Shown here piece after piece: positions 31,943-41,999 of a stretch of 64,000 bases of DNA. The notes below the pieces were generated by a model that worked only from the letters and a program-made list of their open reading frames with translations, did not search any database and was not told where the DNA came from. Position 1 is the stretch's first letter. Every line of letters starts with the position of its first letter. The DNA is taken from NCBI RefSeq assembly GCF_005484805.1, contig NZ_CP039432.1:4340001-4404000 (forward strand), written 5' to 3'. This DNA comes from Rhodococcus sp. SGAir0479. Its GTDB lineage: Bacteria > Actinomycetota > Actinomycetes > Mycobacteriales > Mycobacteriaceae. Both the position numbers and the translations under genes were made by a program.

Positions 31943-32962
31943 CTACGGCGCGACGGGGCCGCGGACGGTGACGCGGTACGCGTACGTCGAGGCGATGATC
32001 GAGACCGGGACGGTCACGAGCAGACCGACCAGGCACAGCAGCGTGCCGAGCACGTTCAGGAAGAACAGCGTGACGGCCAGCCCCAGCAGCGTGCCCCAGT
32101 TCGACGAGATCGCCCGGAAGCTGGACTTGATCGCGGTGATCGCGTCCTGGTCCTGGTCGACGACGAACTCGAGCGTCCACCACGTCAGGAACATGAGGAC
32201 CAGACCCGGGATGACCAGGAGCACGAAACCGATGCCGGTCATCAGGCCCACGAGGAAGCTGGCGATGATGATGGCGCCGACGTTGCGGAACTCGAAGAAC
32301 GACGCGAATTGCGGCCGTCGGCCGTCGACCTCGTGCAACGCGCCGCGGATGAGCGCGGCCGAGATCAGGTAGCTGACGATCGCCGTGACGATGTTGCCGA
32401 TGATCTGCCACAGGCTGAACGACGCCGAGAGATCACCGAAGCTGTCGAAGTCACGGTTGCCGCCGACACTGAACGGCAGCGAGACGAGGATGGAGATGAC
32501 GGCTGCGACGACCAGGGCGCCGATCCACACCCCCGGATTGTTCTTGAACTTGTTCCAGCCGTACGACAGGGCTGCGCCGACGCTCACCTCGCTGGGCGGC
32601 GGCCCGGCCGGTGAGCGGCCGTAGCCGGAGTCGTACGCCGGGGGCGGCGGGGGATAGTTGCCGGGCGGGGGCGGGTAGCCGCCACCGGGGCCCTGCGGCG
32701 GGGGCGGGTAGTTGCCGGGCGGGGGCGGGTAACCACCGCCGGGACCGGTGGGCGGGGGATAGTTGCCGGGCGGGGGCGGGTAGCCACCGCCGGGGCCCTG
32801 CGGCGGCGGGTAGTTCCCGGGCTGGGGCGGGTAGTTGCCGGGCGGGGGCGGGTAACCGCCGCCGGGGCCCTGCGGCGGCGGGTAGTTCCCGGGTGGCGGG
32901 GTGCCCTCGGGTCCCGGGCCCCTCTCGGGGTTCTGGTTCGGGTCTTGTCCACCAGTGGTCAT
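31943..32962 (-). CDS. Proline- and glycine-rich transmembrane protein (Rv2560-like)
   Basis: The 339-residue protein has a ~125-residue N-terminal region of Pro/Gly/Tyr repeats (GPGGGYPPPPGNY occurs four times) and then five to six membrane helices (e.g. GVWIGALVVAAVISILVSLP and TLLGLAVTLFFLNVLG) with the soluble segment LIRGALHEVDGRRPQFASFF. The layout is that of the mycobacterial proline- and glycine-rich transmembrane protein Rv2560 and of DUF975-like integral membrane proteins. Function unknown; the disordered N-terminus probably faces the cytoplasm. ATG at 32960-32962. Confidence 0.88.
   Translation of the reverse strand: MTTGGQDPNQNPERGPGPEGTPPPGNYPPPQGPGGGYPPPPGNYPPQPGNYPPPQGPGGGYPPPPGNYPPPTGPGGGYPPPPGNYPPPPQGPGGGYPPPPGNYPPPPPAYDSGYGRSPAGPPPSEVSVGAALSYGWNKFKNNPGVWIGALVVAAVISILVSLPFSVGGNRDFDSFGDLSASFSLWQIIGNIVTAIVSYLISAALIRGALHEVDGRRPQFASFFEFRNVGAIIIASFLVGLMTGIGFVLLVIPGLVLMFLTWWTLEFVVDQDQDAITAIKSSFRAISSNWGTLLGLAVTLFFLNVLGTLLCLVGLLVTVPVSIIASTYAYRVTVRGPVAP
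32633..32905 (-). repeat. Imperfect tandem repeats coding for the Pro/Gly N-terminus
   Basis: Units of about 50-70 bp containing the same GGTAGTTGCCGGGCGGGG-like core recur through this part of the membrane protein gene, encoding GPGGGYPPPPGNY four times plus shorter PPGNY units. Such repeats are prone to gain and loss of units. Confidence 0.8.
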
Positions 32963-33061
32963 GTGTGCACCTGGATTTCGTCGGGTCTGTCGGCGAAGTC
33001 GAACTTTCGATCGGAAACCCTACGTGGCAGTTGGTCTGTTTGCGCGCACGACGTGCGGGTT

Positions 33062-33976
33062 TCAGGATCCGAAGACCCACGGCCCGGTGGGTAGTGCCCG
33101 CGGATCCCACCTTTCGAGAAGCTGAGCGAGAGTAACGATTTCGTCGGGGTCGGCCATCCCCAGCGAGCGCGCGAGCATCCCCAGCACGTCCGCGGGTGAG
33201 TGTCCGAGCGCCGCCTGATCCGCCAGGGTCACCGCGCCGTCACGCTTCGCCAGCCGCTTGCCGTCGGCGTTGAGGGCGAGCGGTACGTGGGCGTAGGTCG
33301 GGGCGGGCAGCCCCAGTAGGCCGGCGAGGTAGGCCTGGCGTGGCGCCGACGACAGCAGGTCGTCACCGCGGACCACCTGGTCGATGCCCTGCGCGGCGTC
33401 GTCGACGACGACCGCGAGGTTGTACGCGGGAATGCCGTCGCCGCGCCGGAGGACGAGATCGTCGACCAGTCCGGTGTAGGGCCCGAGCAGTTGGTCGGTG
33501 ACGGTGAACTTGTCCGTGCCGGCGCGCAGCCGCAGTGCCGGCGCCCGTCCGCTCGCGCGTCTGTCATCCCGTTGGGCTTCGGTGAGATTGCGGCACGTGC
33601 CGGGGTACGCGCCGGCGGGCGCGTGCGGTGCGGACGCCGCCTGCTGGATTTCCCTTCGCGTGCAGAAGCATTCGTAGGTCAGTCCGGCTCGCTGCAAACG
33701 GGCGATCGCGGCGTCGTAGAGCGGTAGCCGTTCCGACTGGTAGACCACGTCGCCGTCCCAGTCCAGGCCGAGGGCGGCGAGATCGGCGAGCTGACGGTCG
33801 GCCGCACCCGCGCGGACCCGGTCGAGGTCCTCGACACGAAGGAGGAAGCGGCGACCGGTGGAGCGCGCGAACAGCCAAGCCAGCAGCGCGGTCCGGAGGT
33901 TGCCGAGGTGCAGATCGCCGGACGGGCTGGGGGCAAATCGTCCCGCAGGCGTGGCGGCGTCGAGCTCGTTCGGCAT
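33062..33976 (-). CDS. gluQ: Glutamyl-queuosine tRNA(Asp) synthetase
   Basis: The 304-residue protein is a truncated glutamyl-tRNA synthetase lacking the anticodon-binding domain. It has the HIGH-type [12 protein letters not shown] near residue 16, [11 protein letters not shown], the zinc region ECFCTRREI with YPGTC, and the KMSKS-type KRLAKRDG near 240. GluQRS attaches glutamate to the cyclopentenediol of queuosine in tRNA-Asp. Its presence beside tgt and the YhhQ-type transporter confirms queuosine use. ATG at 33974-33976; a divergent 207-bp gap separates it from ctaD. Confidence 0.94.
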   Translation of the reverse strand: MPNELDAATPAGRFAPSPSGDLHLGNLRTALLAWLFARSTGRRFLLRVEDLDRVRAGAADRQLADLAALGLDWDGDVVYQSERLPLYDAAIARLQRAGLTYECFCTRREIQQAASAPHAPAGAYPGTCRNLTEAQRDDRRASGRAPALRLRAGTDKFTVTDQLLGPYTGLVDDLVLRRGDGIPAYNLAVVVDDAAQGIDQVVRGDDLLSSAPRQAYLAGLLGLPAPTYAHVPLALNADGKRLAKRDGAVTLADQAALGHSPADVLGMLARSLGMADPDEIVTLAQLLERWDPRALPTGPWVFGS

Positions 33977-34183
33977 TGGTGCAGTTTATCGAGGCGCCGG
34001 CAGCGCTCCCGGACTCGGTCGGCTCGCCGGATCCGTAGCCAAGGCTCCCTCCGGAGGCGTAGCGTCCTCAGTGCTGAGTCTGTGCCGGTCGCCGCCCTGC
34101 CGTAGACCCGTCAGCAGTCCGCGACCGGTGACGCCTTCGAGGCCACCCGCCCCAGTGGCGGATGGCGCGGTCAGGAGGTCCCG

Positions 34184-35986
34184 GTGGCGACCGTTGCATC
34201 CAAACCTGCTGCAGTACGGGCTGTTCGGCCCTATCCGCCGCGGTGGGCCCGCAAGGGCGAGTTCATCTACCGCGTCATCACCACGACCGATCCCAAGATG
34301 CTCGGGATCATGTACCTCGTCAGCTCGTTCGCCTTCTTCATGTTCGGCGGGCTGCTGGCGTTGCTGATGCGTCTCGAGCTGGCTCGGCCGGGCCTGCAGA
34401 TGCTGTCCAACGAGCAGTACAACCAGCTGTTCACGATGCACGGCACGATCATGTTGCTGCTGTACGCGACGCCGATCGTGTTCGGCTTCGCGAACTACAT
34501 CCTGCCGCTGCAGATCGGCGCACCGGACGTCGCGTTTCCACGCCTGAACGCACTGAGCTACTGGCTGTACCTGTTCGGCGGTCTCATCGCATCCGCAGGC
34601 TTCATCACGCCCGGCGGTGCCGCCGACTACGGCTGGACGGCGTACACGCCGCTGAGCGACGCGATCCACTCCCCGGGCATGGGCGGCAATCTGTGGATCA
34701 TGGGCCTGGCGATCAGTGGTCTCGGCACCATCCTCGGTGGCGTCAACATGATCACCACCGTCATCTGCCTGCGGGCGCCCGGCATGACGATGTTCCGGAT
34801 GCCGATCTTCACCTGGAACATCTTCATCACCAGCATCCTGATCCTGGTGGCCTTCCCGATCCTCACGGCGGCGCTGATGGGATTGTTCGCGGATCGGGTG
34901 CTGGGGGCCAACGTCTACGACCCCGCGACGGGCGGGACGATCCTCTGGCAACACCTGTTCTGGTTCTTCGGCCACCCCGAGGTGTACATCGTGGCGCTGC
35001 CGTTCTTCGGCATCGTCTCGGAGATCTTCCCGGTCTTCTCCCGGAAACCGATCTTCGGGTACACGGGCCTGGTCTACGCGACCATCGCCATCTCGGCGTT
35101 GTCGATCGCGGTGTGGGCGCACCACATGTACGCGACGGGTGCCGTTCTGCTGCCGTTCTTCTCGTTCATGACGTTCCTCATCGCCGTCCCGACCGGTGTG
35201 AAGTTCTTCAACTGGATCGGCACGATGTGGAAGGGGCAGTTGACGTTCGAGACCCCGATGCTCTTCGCCCTGGGATTTCTGGTCACCTTCCTGTTCGGTG
35301 GACTGTCCGGGGTCATCCTGGCGAGCCCGCCGCTCGACTTCCACGTCACCGACTCGTACTTCGTGGTCGCGCACTTCCACTACGTGCTGTTCGGCACCAT
35401 CGTGTTCGCGACCTACGCGGGCATCTACTTCTGGTTCCCCAAGATCACCGGGCGCATGCTCGACGAACGCCTCGGCAAATGGCACTTCTGGATGACGTTC
35501 CTCGGCTTCCACGGCACCTTCCTGGTGCAGCACTGGCTGGGCGCCGAGGGCATGCCCCGCCGCTACGCGGACTATCTGCCGACCGACGGCTTCACCGGAC
35601 TCAACGAGATCTCCACGATCAGCGCATTCGTCCTCGGCGCCTCGACGCTGCCATTCCTGTGGAACGTCTTCAAGAGCTACCGCTACGGGCAGGTCGTGAC
35701 GGTGGACGACCCGTGGGGTTACGGCAATTCGCTCGAGTGGGCCACGAGCTGTCCGCCGCCGCGGCACAACTTCACCGAGCTGCCCCGGATCCGTTCGGAG
35801 CGACCGGCATTCGAGCTGCACTACCCGCACATGATCGAGCGGTTGCGAGCCGAGGCGCACGTGGGGCCCGGTATGTCGAAGCAGCAGCTGACCGAGGTGA
35901 TCGAGAGCAGCGACCGGGAGGCGGACAGCGACCGCACGCCGCCGCCGGAGGAGGAGCGTCACCGCCGACCCGGCGGCGACACATGA
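34184..35986 (+). CDS. ctaD: Cytochrome c oxidase subunit I (aa3 type)
   Basis: The 600-residue protein has twelve membrane helices and all ligands: [10 protein letters not shown] (haem a), [10 protein letters not shown] (CuB His with its cross-linked Tyr), AHHMYATG (two CuB histidines) and [10 protein letters not shown] (haem a3 and a). It is the catalytic subunit of the aa3 oxidase in the actinobacterial bcc-aa3 supercomplex. TCAGGAGGT stands seven bases before the GTG start. The other subunit genes (ctaC, ctaE, qcrCAB) are not near, which is normal in these genomes. The C-terminal ~35 residues are charged. Confidence 0.97.
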   Translation: MATVASKPAAVRAVRPYPPRWARKGEFIYRVITTTDPKMLGIMYLVSSFAFFMFGGLLALLMRLELARPGLQMLSNEQYNQLFTMHGTIMLLLYATPIVFGFANYILPLQIGAPDVAFPRLNALSYWLYLFGGLIASAGFITPGGAADYGWTAYTPLSDAIHSPGMGGNLWIMGLAISGLGTILGGVNMITTVICLRAPGMTMFRMPIFTWNIFITSILILVAFPILTAALMGLFADRVLGANVYDPATGGTILWQHLFWFFGHPEVYIVALPFFGIVSEIFPVFSRKPIFGYTGLVYATIAISALSIAVWAHHMYATGAVLLPFFSFMTFLIAVPTGVKFFNWIGTMWKGQLTFETPMLFALGFLVTFLFGGLSGVILASPPLDFHVTDSYFVVAHFHYVLFGTIVFATYAGIYFWFPKITGRMLDERLGKWHFWMTFLGFHGTFLVQHWLGAEGMPRRYADYLPTDGFTGLNEISTISAFVLGASTLPFLWNVFKSYRYGQVVTVDDPWGYGNSLEWATSCPPPRHNFTELPRIRSERPAFELHYPHMIERLRAEAHVGPGMSKQQLTEVIESSDREADSDRTPPPEEERHRRPGGDT

Positions 35987-36009
35987 CGCCGCCGCCGACT
36001 GCGGCTCGT

Positions 36010-36567
36010 TCAGGCGCGGCGCCTCAGCGCCGCGAGTATCCGGGTGGGACGGTCCGCGTCGGCGGGGGTGTCGAGCGCCGGCCCGCAGACGCCGTCGGTG
36101 TGCAGGGACTCGCCGAGCTGGGCGATGACGGCGTCGAGCAGGTCCAGATCCCGGTCCGGGATCGTGTCGTCGAGTCCGGCGGCGCGGGCGATGTCCCAGC
36201 CGTGGACCACCAGGTCGAAGCAGTAGAAGGTCCGGAACGTCGACGCGAGGTCGGTGCGCCCGAAGTGGCCGTCGTACTCGAGGCCGGCCGTCGCGGGGTC
36301 GTCGAGGATCGCCTGCACGGCGTCCCGTGTGTGGCGCCACGCGGCCGCGGGATCGGTGGCGACGGCGGGACCGTCCGGAACGGACAGCCCGACCACACCG
36401 ATCATCTGCGTCTGGGTGTCGACGATGTGCGCGAGTACGTCGCGGGTGGTCCACCCGTCGCAGGGGGAGGGGTTCTCCCATCGGTCGGCGGGCACGGCGT
36501 CGACGCGCTCGGTGAGGGCGGCGGCGAGTCGCCGGTAGAGGTCGGCGGTGGTTTCGGTGGTGATCAT
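36010..36567 (-). CDS. TIGR03086-type metal-binding DinB protein
   Basis: The 185-residue protein has the mycothiol-dependent maleylpyruvate isomerase-like N-domain: NPSPCDGWTTRDVLAHIVD with the first His, DLASTFRTFYCFDLVVHGWDIARAAG with the second His of the HGWD motif, and a short C-terminal part. TIGR03086 proteins are actinobacterial metal-binding relatives of DinB. Substrate unknown. It follows the AraC-type gene with a 4-bp overlap, so the two form an operon. Confidence 0.87.
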   Translation of the reverse strand: MITTETTADLYRRLAAALTERVDAVPADRWENPSPCDGWTTRDVLAHIVDTQTQMIGVVGLSVPDGPAVATDPAAAWRHTRDAVQAILDDPATAGLEYDGHFGRTDLASTFRTFYCFDLVVHGWDIARAAGLDDTIPDRDLDLLDAVIAQLGESLHTDGVCGPALDTPADADRPTRILAALRRRA

Positions 36568-37388
36568 GCGGCCGATTCTCCGGCGGCCGCGGTGGTGGGG
36601 TCTTGCACCGATCGGACATCGGCGGACCCCGGTTCGACGACGGACGCGGCCCCGTGCCAGTCCGGTGCCTCACCGGCCAGCAACTGCGTGGGCGTGAGGG
36701 TGGCGATGCGCCGGCACTCGCGCGACAGGTGCGCCTGGTCGCTGTACCCGGCCTGGGCGGCCAGTGCCGCCAGCCCGAGGCCGCGGTGGGTGCGTGCCAA
36801 ATGCATGAACCGCTGCAGCCGCAGGATCGAGCGCAGCGTCGACGGCCCGTACCCGAAGGCGTCGTTGCAGCGGCGCTGCAGTTGGCGCGCGGTCATCGAC
36901 GACGCGTCCGCGAGCGCGCCGACGCTCCACGAGCGGACGGACAGCGCGGACGTGATGTTCGTGGCCAGCGGGTCCGGCGCGGGACGGGCCGCGAGCCAGT
37001 GGCGACCGGCATGCTGCAGGGCCGCCAGCCGGGCCTCGACGCCGGCGGCATGTTCGAGGCGGTCGACGAGGCGCCGCTCCACGGCTGCGCCCAGGACGTC
37101 CGCGAGGAACACGCGGGTGTCCCGGATCTGGGCGGCGGACGTGCGCAGCACGTGGGGGGCTGCGCCCGGCCGGAAGCGGATGCCGAACGACTCCGTCCCG
37201 GACGGCAACGTGAACGACCACGCGGTGGTCTCGGGGCCGCACACCCGTACTCCCACACCGGGAATCCACAACACGTCGACACACCCGTCCGGCACCAGGA
37301 GGTGCCGGCTCTCGATGCGCGCCGACCAGGCGCACACGAGAGCGCCGGCCAGATCCGGCGCCACCGGTTTCGGCGTGTACCACCCCAT
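36564..37388 (-). CDS. AraC family transcriptional regulator
   Basis: The 274-residue protein has an N-terminal ligand-type domain (LVPDGCVDVLWIPGVGVRVCGP, then FGIRFRPGAAPHVL, the DUF6597-like pattern) and a C-terminal double HTH (VGALADASSMTARQLQRRCNDAFGYGP and LAALAAQAGYSDQAHLSREC). It probably controls its own operon with the DinB-type gene. The ATG at 37386-37388 (MGWYTPKP) is preferred to the one at 37412. The stop overlaps the next start (ATGA on the minus strand). Confidence 0.9.
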   Translation of the reverse strand: MGWYTPKPVAPDLAGALVCAWSARIESRHLLVPDGCVDVLWIPGVGVRVCGPETTAWSFTLPSGTESFGIRFRPGAAPHVLRTSAAQIRDTRVFLADVLGAAVERRLVDRLEHAAGVEARLAALQHAGRHWLAARPAPDPLATNITSALSVRSWSVGALADASSMTARQLQRRCNDAFGYGPSTLRSILRLQRFMHLARTHRGLGLAALAAQAGYSDQAHLSRECRRIATLTPTQLLAGEAPDWHGAASVVEPGSADVRSVQDPTTAAAGESAA

Positions 37389-37472
37389 GCGGCCCACCGT
37401 AGGCCGGGGCACCGACAGCGCGGGTCCGAACCAGGCCGGGCCGCAGTTCCGGATCAGGAGGGGAGTCTCGAC

Positions 37473-37967
37473 ATGAGGAGAATTCTGGCCATCGCGGCCA
37501 CCGTGCTCGCCGCGGGTGCCGCGGCCGTCGGTTGCTCGGACGACGACAGCTCGGAGCCGCCGCCGTCCACCACCACGATGCCGAGCAGCGTGCCCGCCGC
37601 GGGACCGGTGTTGTCGACGGCGCAGTCGAACATCGGCGAGGTGGTGGTGGACGTCGACGGGATGACGGTCTACGCGTACGACCGGGACGAGCCCGGTACC
37701 GACAAGAGTGCGTGCGACGCCACCTGCCTGCAGACGTGGCCGCCGCTCACGAGTGACACGCTCCCGCCGGAGGTGTCCGGCGTCTCGGGGACCATCGGCA
37801 CGATCCCCGGCCCGCTCGGCGGAAATCAGGTCACGGTCAACGGGATGCCGTTGTACCTGTTCGAGGGCGACCCGCGGCCCGGCTCGGTGGCCGGCCAGGG
37901 AATGGACAACCTGTGGTGGGCGCTCAATCCGGCAGGGGAGAAGATCACCGACGCGCCCGGCGGCTGA
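37473..37967 (+). CDS. Secreted-repeat lipoprotein (PF03640 type)
   Basis: The 164-residue precursor has a lipoprotein signal ending AAAVGC with Cys21 as the lipid anchor, an acidic/Pro/Thr linker, and two copies of the PF03640 repeat: MTVYAYDRDEPGTDKSACD with CLQTWPP, and MPLYLFEGDPRPGSVAGQG with WWALNPAG. The repeat is widespread in actinobacterial lipoproteins (COG4315) and its role is unknown. ATG at 37473 follows CAGGAGGGG. A terminator hairpin lies 16 bp after the stop. Confidence 0.9.
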   Translation: MRRILAIAATVLAAGAAAVGCSDDDSSEPPPSTTTMPSSVPAAGPVLSTAQSNIGEVVVDVDGMTVYAYDRDEPGTDKSACDATCLQTWPPLTSDTLPPEVSGVSGTIGTIPGPLGGNQVTVNGMPLYLFEGDPRPGSVAGQGMDNLWWALNPAGEKITDAPGG

Positions 37968-37982
37968 CGCCCGGAAACTGGA

Positions 37983-38016
37983 AAACCCCCGGTGACATGG
38001 TCACCGGGGGTTTCCC
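37983..38016. terminator. Bidirectional terminator
   Basis: AAACCCCCGGTGAC (37983-37996) and GTCACCGGGGGTTT (38000-38013) form a 14-bp perfect stem with a three-base loop. It closes the lipoprotein transcript and, from the other side, the tRNA-Ser(GGA) transcript whose CCA end is at 38018. Confidence 0.9.
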
Positions 38017-38017
38017 G

Positions 38018-38105
38018 TGGCGGAGGATAGGGGATTTGAACCCCTGAGGGCGTTAACCCAACCCGCGTTCCAGGCGAGCGCCATAGGCCACTAGGCGAAT
38101 CCTCC
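38018..38105 (-). tRNA. tRNA-Ser(GGA)
   Basis: On the minus strand the acceptor stem GGAGGAT (38105-38099) pairs with ATCCTCC and is followed by G and an encoded CCA ending at 38018. The anticodon stem CTCGC/GCGGG holds the loop CTGGAAC with anticodon GGA, reading UCC and UCU. A long variable arm and the TTCAAAT T loop are present, as for serine tRNA. A TATGCT -10 element lies just upstream (38112-38117). Confidence 0.96.
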
Positions 38106-38204
38106 GTTGGGCAGCATACCGGGTCATGGGCGTCGAACGCCAAACGGGCCCTGCCGAGGGGGTGCGTCACCGCAATCGCCGTCCGTCCGGTTACACTCGT
38201 AGGC

Positions 38205-38290
38205 GGATCCCGCGCGGCGCGCATCCTGTGAACTCCCCCAGGGCCGGAAGGCAGCAAGGGTCAACGGGCTCTGCCGGGTGCGCGGGGTCC
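38205..38290 (+). ncRNA. ffs: Signal recognition particle RNA (4.5S type)
   Basis: The core GAACTCCCCCAGGGCCGGAA, then GGCAGCAAGGGTCAACGGG, contains the universally conserved GGAAGCA-type tetraloop and internal-loop bases of domain IV (here GGCCGGAAGGCAGCAAGGGT). The ends GGATCCCGCGC (38205-38215) and GCGCGGGGTCC (38280-38290) pair, giving an 86-base single hairpin. A TACACT -10 element is at 38192-38197. With Ffh it targets membrane proteins. In mycobacteria ffs also lies next to a serine tRNA and Rv3722c. Confidence 0.93.
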
Positions 38291-38328
38291 CCTATCTCTT
38301 CCCGTCCCCGACCGGTTCGTGTCGGTGA

Positions 38329-39633
<1,305 letters not shown>

Positions 39634-39648
39634 CTCACTCGAACACGG

Positions 39649-39682
39649 CAGTGGCCGGTCACCTTGCGGTGACCGGCCACTG
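39649..39682. terminator. Bidirectional hairpin terminator
   Basis: CAGTGGCCGGTCACC (39649-39663) and GGTGACCGGCCACTG (39668-39682) form a perfect 15-bp stem with a four-base loop between the convergent aspC and siderophore-binding protein genes. Confidence 0.9.
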
Positions 39683-39708
39683 TCGTCGTACCCCCCGTTC
39701 GCCGTGTT

Positions 39709-40740
39709 CTACGACAATGCCGCCACGATCCGGTCGACGACGTTGTTCGCGCTGTAGAAGTCCAGGCGGAAGCTGTCGAAGTCGAGTGGGTGGACGGCGC
39801 CCCGCTGCACCGACGGCACGGCCGCAAGCGTCGGGTCGGCCTTCAACCGGTCGACGCCGGGCTGCTGCGCGTTGATGACGAACGTCGTCGCACCGGTCAG
39901 CGCGCGCGGCAGGTTCTCGATGTTCACCCCGACGATGTCGGACCGCCCGGACTCGGCGCCCGTGCCCGCGATGTCCGCAGGCAGGTCGGCGAGCGTCAAC
40001 CCGAGTCGTGTCACCAGACGACCCTGCGCCGATTCGGCGGTGAAGATCTTCGAATCCTCCGGCGAATTGTAGGTGAGGAGATTCACCGGCGCGGCTCCCG
40101 CCTGCAGCGCCGGCGCGATCGTGGTCTTCGCCCGGTCGATCTTGGCGTCGAACTCGGCGAGCAGTTCCTGCGCCCGGTCCTCCTTGCCGACCGCGCCGGC
40201 CAGCTGGGTGGTGAGGTCCTGCCACGACTTGTCCGAGTAGTCGAACAACAGCGTGGGTGCGATCTTCGACAGCGTCTCGACCTGCTGGGCGGCCGAGTCG
40301 GCACCGCTCGTGGACACGACGATGAGGTCCGGTGCCGCCGCCATGATCTTCTCGGCGTTGGGCTGGCCCTGGTAGAGGATCTCGACGTCGCGATCGGCGG
40401 CGACGTCGGCCCACTGCGTGAACAGGCCCTGCTCGGTGGTCACGGTGCTCTTGGGCTGCGCGCCGGTGCCGATCAGCGGCGCGTCGAGAGCCAGCAGCGA
40501 ACCGGTGAGCGTGACGCTCGTGGACACGATGCGCTGCGGCTGGGCGTCCAGAGTGACCGGGCCACGGGCGGTTTCGACGGTGCGAGGCCATTGGGCGGAC
40601 TGCGATCCGGCGGTGGCGGCGTCCGCGGTGTCGGTGTTGTCGGACGAGCACGCGACGGTCGTCAGACCGATCGCAAGAGCGGCGAAAGCGACCGCGATCC
40701 GGGTGCCGGCGAGGCGGCGACGGGTCGATGACGGTGACAA
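39709..40740 (-). CDS. Iron-siderophore ABC transporter substrate-binding lipoprotein (FepB-like)
   Basis: The 343-residue precursor has a lipoprotein signal (IAVAFAALAIGLTTVAC, Cys ~31), then a class III periplasmic-binding fold: PQRIVSTSVTLTGSLLALDA, PDLIVVSTSGADSAAQQVET, and FDSFRLDFYSANNVVDRIVAAL. The nearest known type is the ferric enterobactin/catecholate-binding FepB group. The start is TTG (40738-40740) with CAGGAGG upstream. It is divergent from the Fes-like esterase, sharing the iron box at 40781-40799. No permease or ATPase gene is nearby, so it must use components encoded elsewhere. Confidence 0.9.
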   Translation of the reverse strand: MSPSSTRRRLAGTRIAVAFAALAIGLTTVACSSDNTDTADAATAGSQSAQWPRTVETARGPVTLDAQPQRIVSTSVTLTGSLLALDAPLIGTGAQPKSTVTTEQGLFTQWADVAADRDVEILYQGQPNAEKIMAAAPDLIVVSTSGADSAAQQVETLSKIAPTLLFDYSDKSWQDLTTQLAGAVGKEDRAQELLAEFDAKIDRAKTTIAPALQAGAAPVNLLTYNSPEDSKIFTAESAQGRLVTRLGLTLADLPADIAGTGAESGRSDIVGVNIENLPRALTGATTFVINAQQPGVDRLKADPTLAAVPSVQRGAVHPLDFDSFRLDFYSANNVVDRIVAALS

Positions 40741-40780
40741 GGGGGTCCTCCTGAGGGGTAGGTACGATCAGACCCTACTG

Positions 40781-40799
40781 TTAGGCAAGCTTCACCTAA
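40781..40799. promoter_or_regulatory. DtxR/IdeR iron box between siderophore-binding protein and esterase genes
   Basis: TTAGGCAAGCTTCACCTAA matches about 14 of 19 bases of the IdeR/DtxR consensus (TTAGGTTAGGCTAACCTAA). It lies 41 bp from the TTG start on the left and 13 bp from the ATG on the right, so both genes are probably repressed by iron-loaded IdeR. Confidence 0.88.
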
Positions 40800-40812
40800 G
40801 TAAGGGGTACCT

Positions 40813-41967
40813 ATGTCGGCCGTCACGCCCGAGGAGCTGGAGCGGCGCCTGCAAGCGCAGGGTGGGCCCCTGATCGATCCGGGCCCGCCCGGCTGCGTGA
40901 CCGCGACCTTTGTGTACCGGGTACCCGACGGTTCGCCGGTTCGGCACGTCTACCTCGACGCCAACGGCATCACCGATCGCCGCAGCCCCGAGCGCAACGC
41001 GCTCCGGCGGGTGCCCGGCGGCGACCTGTGGACGCTGGCCGTCGACGTCCCGGAACGGTGGCGCGGTGGCTACGGCTTCCTGCCCCGTGTCGAGCCGATC
41101 ACCCGCCCGGCCACCGGGCAGACGGAGTGGGAGTGGTGGCGCGGGGTGCTCACCGGACTCGTCGCCGACGACCACAGCCGGTTTCCGGCGTTCTCGTCGA
41201 TGGGACTGCGCCCCCGGTCGGAGGCCGTCATGCCGGGCGCTCCGCCGCAACGGTGGTGGACGCCCGGCGTGCCCGCCCGCGGGACGCTGACGGAGGAGAC
41301 GCGGGCACTCGCGGGCGTGGGCCGCAGCGTCTGGGTCTACGAACCTCCCGGGCTGGCCGCCGAGGACCGACCGGTGGTGGTCGTCTTCGACGGCCGGGTT
41401 GCGGCGGTGGAGATGCCGATCGCGCCCGCGTTCGACCGGTTCGGCGAGCGGGACCTCCGGGTGCCGCTGGTGGTGATGATCGACAGCATCGATCCGGGGC
41501 TGCGCTCGCGCGAGCTGCCCTGCAGCACCGCCTTTCTGAACGCGCTCACCGGCGACCTGCTGCCGCATCTGCAGGAAAGCTGGTGTGCAACAGGCGATCC
41601 CAGATCCGTCGTGGTCGCCGGTTCGAGCTACGGCGGTCTGGCCGCCACGTTCGCCGCGTTGCAGGCACCCGAGAGCTTCGGTGGTGCGGTGAGCCTGTCC
41701 GGCTCGTTCTGGTGGCCCCGTGCCGAGACGGTGGGACGTTCGGTCCAGGCGCAGCTGGCCGATCTCGAGGTGAGCAAGTCGCGTTTCTGGATGGCGGCCG
41801 GCCTCCTCGAGCCCCGGCTGCTCGACGAGAACCGTGAGGTGCGAGACCTGCTTCGAAACAAGGGCTTCGACGTGGACTACCGCGAGTTCTGCGGTGGTCA
41901 CGACTACGTCCAGTGGCGGGAACTCCTCGTCGAGGGTGCGGCGGCACTGCTGGGGCCGGCCGCCTGA
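40813..41967 (+). CDS. Enterochelin esterase-like hydrolase (Fes family)
   Basis: The 384-residue alpha/beta hydrolase has an N-terminal enterochelin-esterase domain (ATFVYRVPDGSPVRHVYLDANG) and a catalytic domain with VVAGSSYGGLAAT (nucleophile Ser near residue 272), an acidic residue and the C-terminal GGHDYVQWR carrying the catalytic His. Fes enzymes cut trilactone catecholate siderophores in the cytoplasm to release iron. It is paired with a FepB-like binding protein across an IdeR box, so uptake and hydrolysis of a catecholate siderophore is the likely role. No signal peptide is present. Confidence 0.9.
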   Translation: MSAVTPEELERRLQAQGGPLIDPGPPGCVTATFVYRVPDGSPVRHVYLDANGITDRRSPERNALRRVPGGDLWTLAVDVPERWRGGYGFLPRVEPITRPATGQTEWEWWRGVLTGLVADDHSRFPAFSSMGLRPRSEAVMPGAPPQRWWTPGVPARGTLTEETRALAGVGRSVWVYEPPGLAAEDRPVVVVFDGRVAAVEMPIAPAFDRFGERDLRVPLVVMIDSIDPGLRSRELPCSTAFLNALTGDLLPHLQESWCATGDPRSVVVAGSSYGGLAATFAALQAPESFGGAVSLSGSFWWPRAETVGRSVQAQLADLEVSKSRFWMAAGLLEPRLLDENREVRDLLRNKGFDVDYREFCGGHDYVQWRELLVEGAAALLGPAA

Positions 41968-41992
41968 TCCCGGGTCGGGGCCGACCCGGGAT
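41967..41992. terminator. Bidirectional hairpin terminator
   Basis: ATCCCGGGTCGG and CCGACCCGGGAT form a perfect 12-bp stem with a two-base loop between the convergent esterase and symporter genes; the first arm begins on the last base of the esterase stop codon. Confidence 0.85.
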
Positions 41993-41999
41993 TCCGGTC

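Noticed and set aside
34162-37476. A 1104-codon plus-strand frame over ctaD and the two genes after it
   Set aside because: It runs out of frame through ctaD and through two minus-strand genes with known domains; no domain is readable in it.
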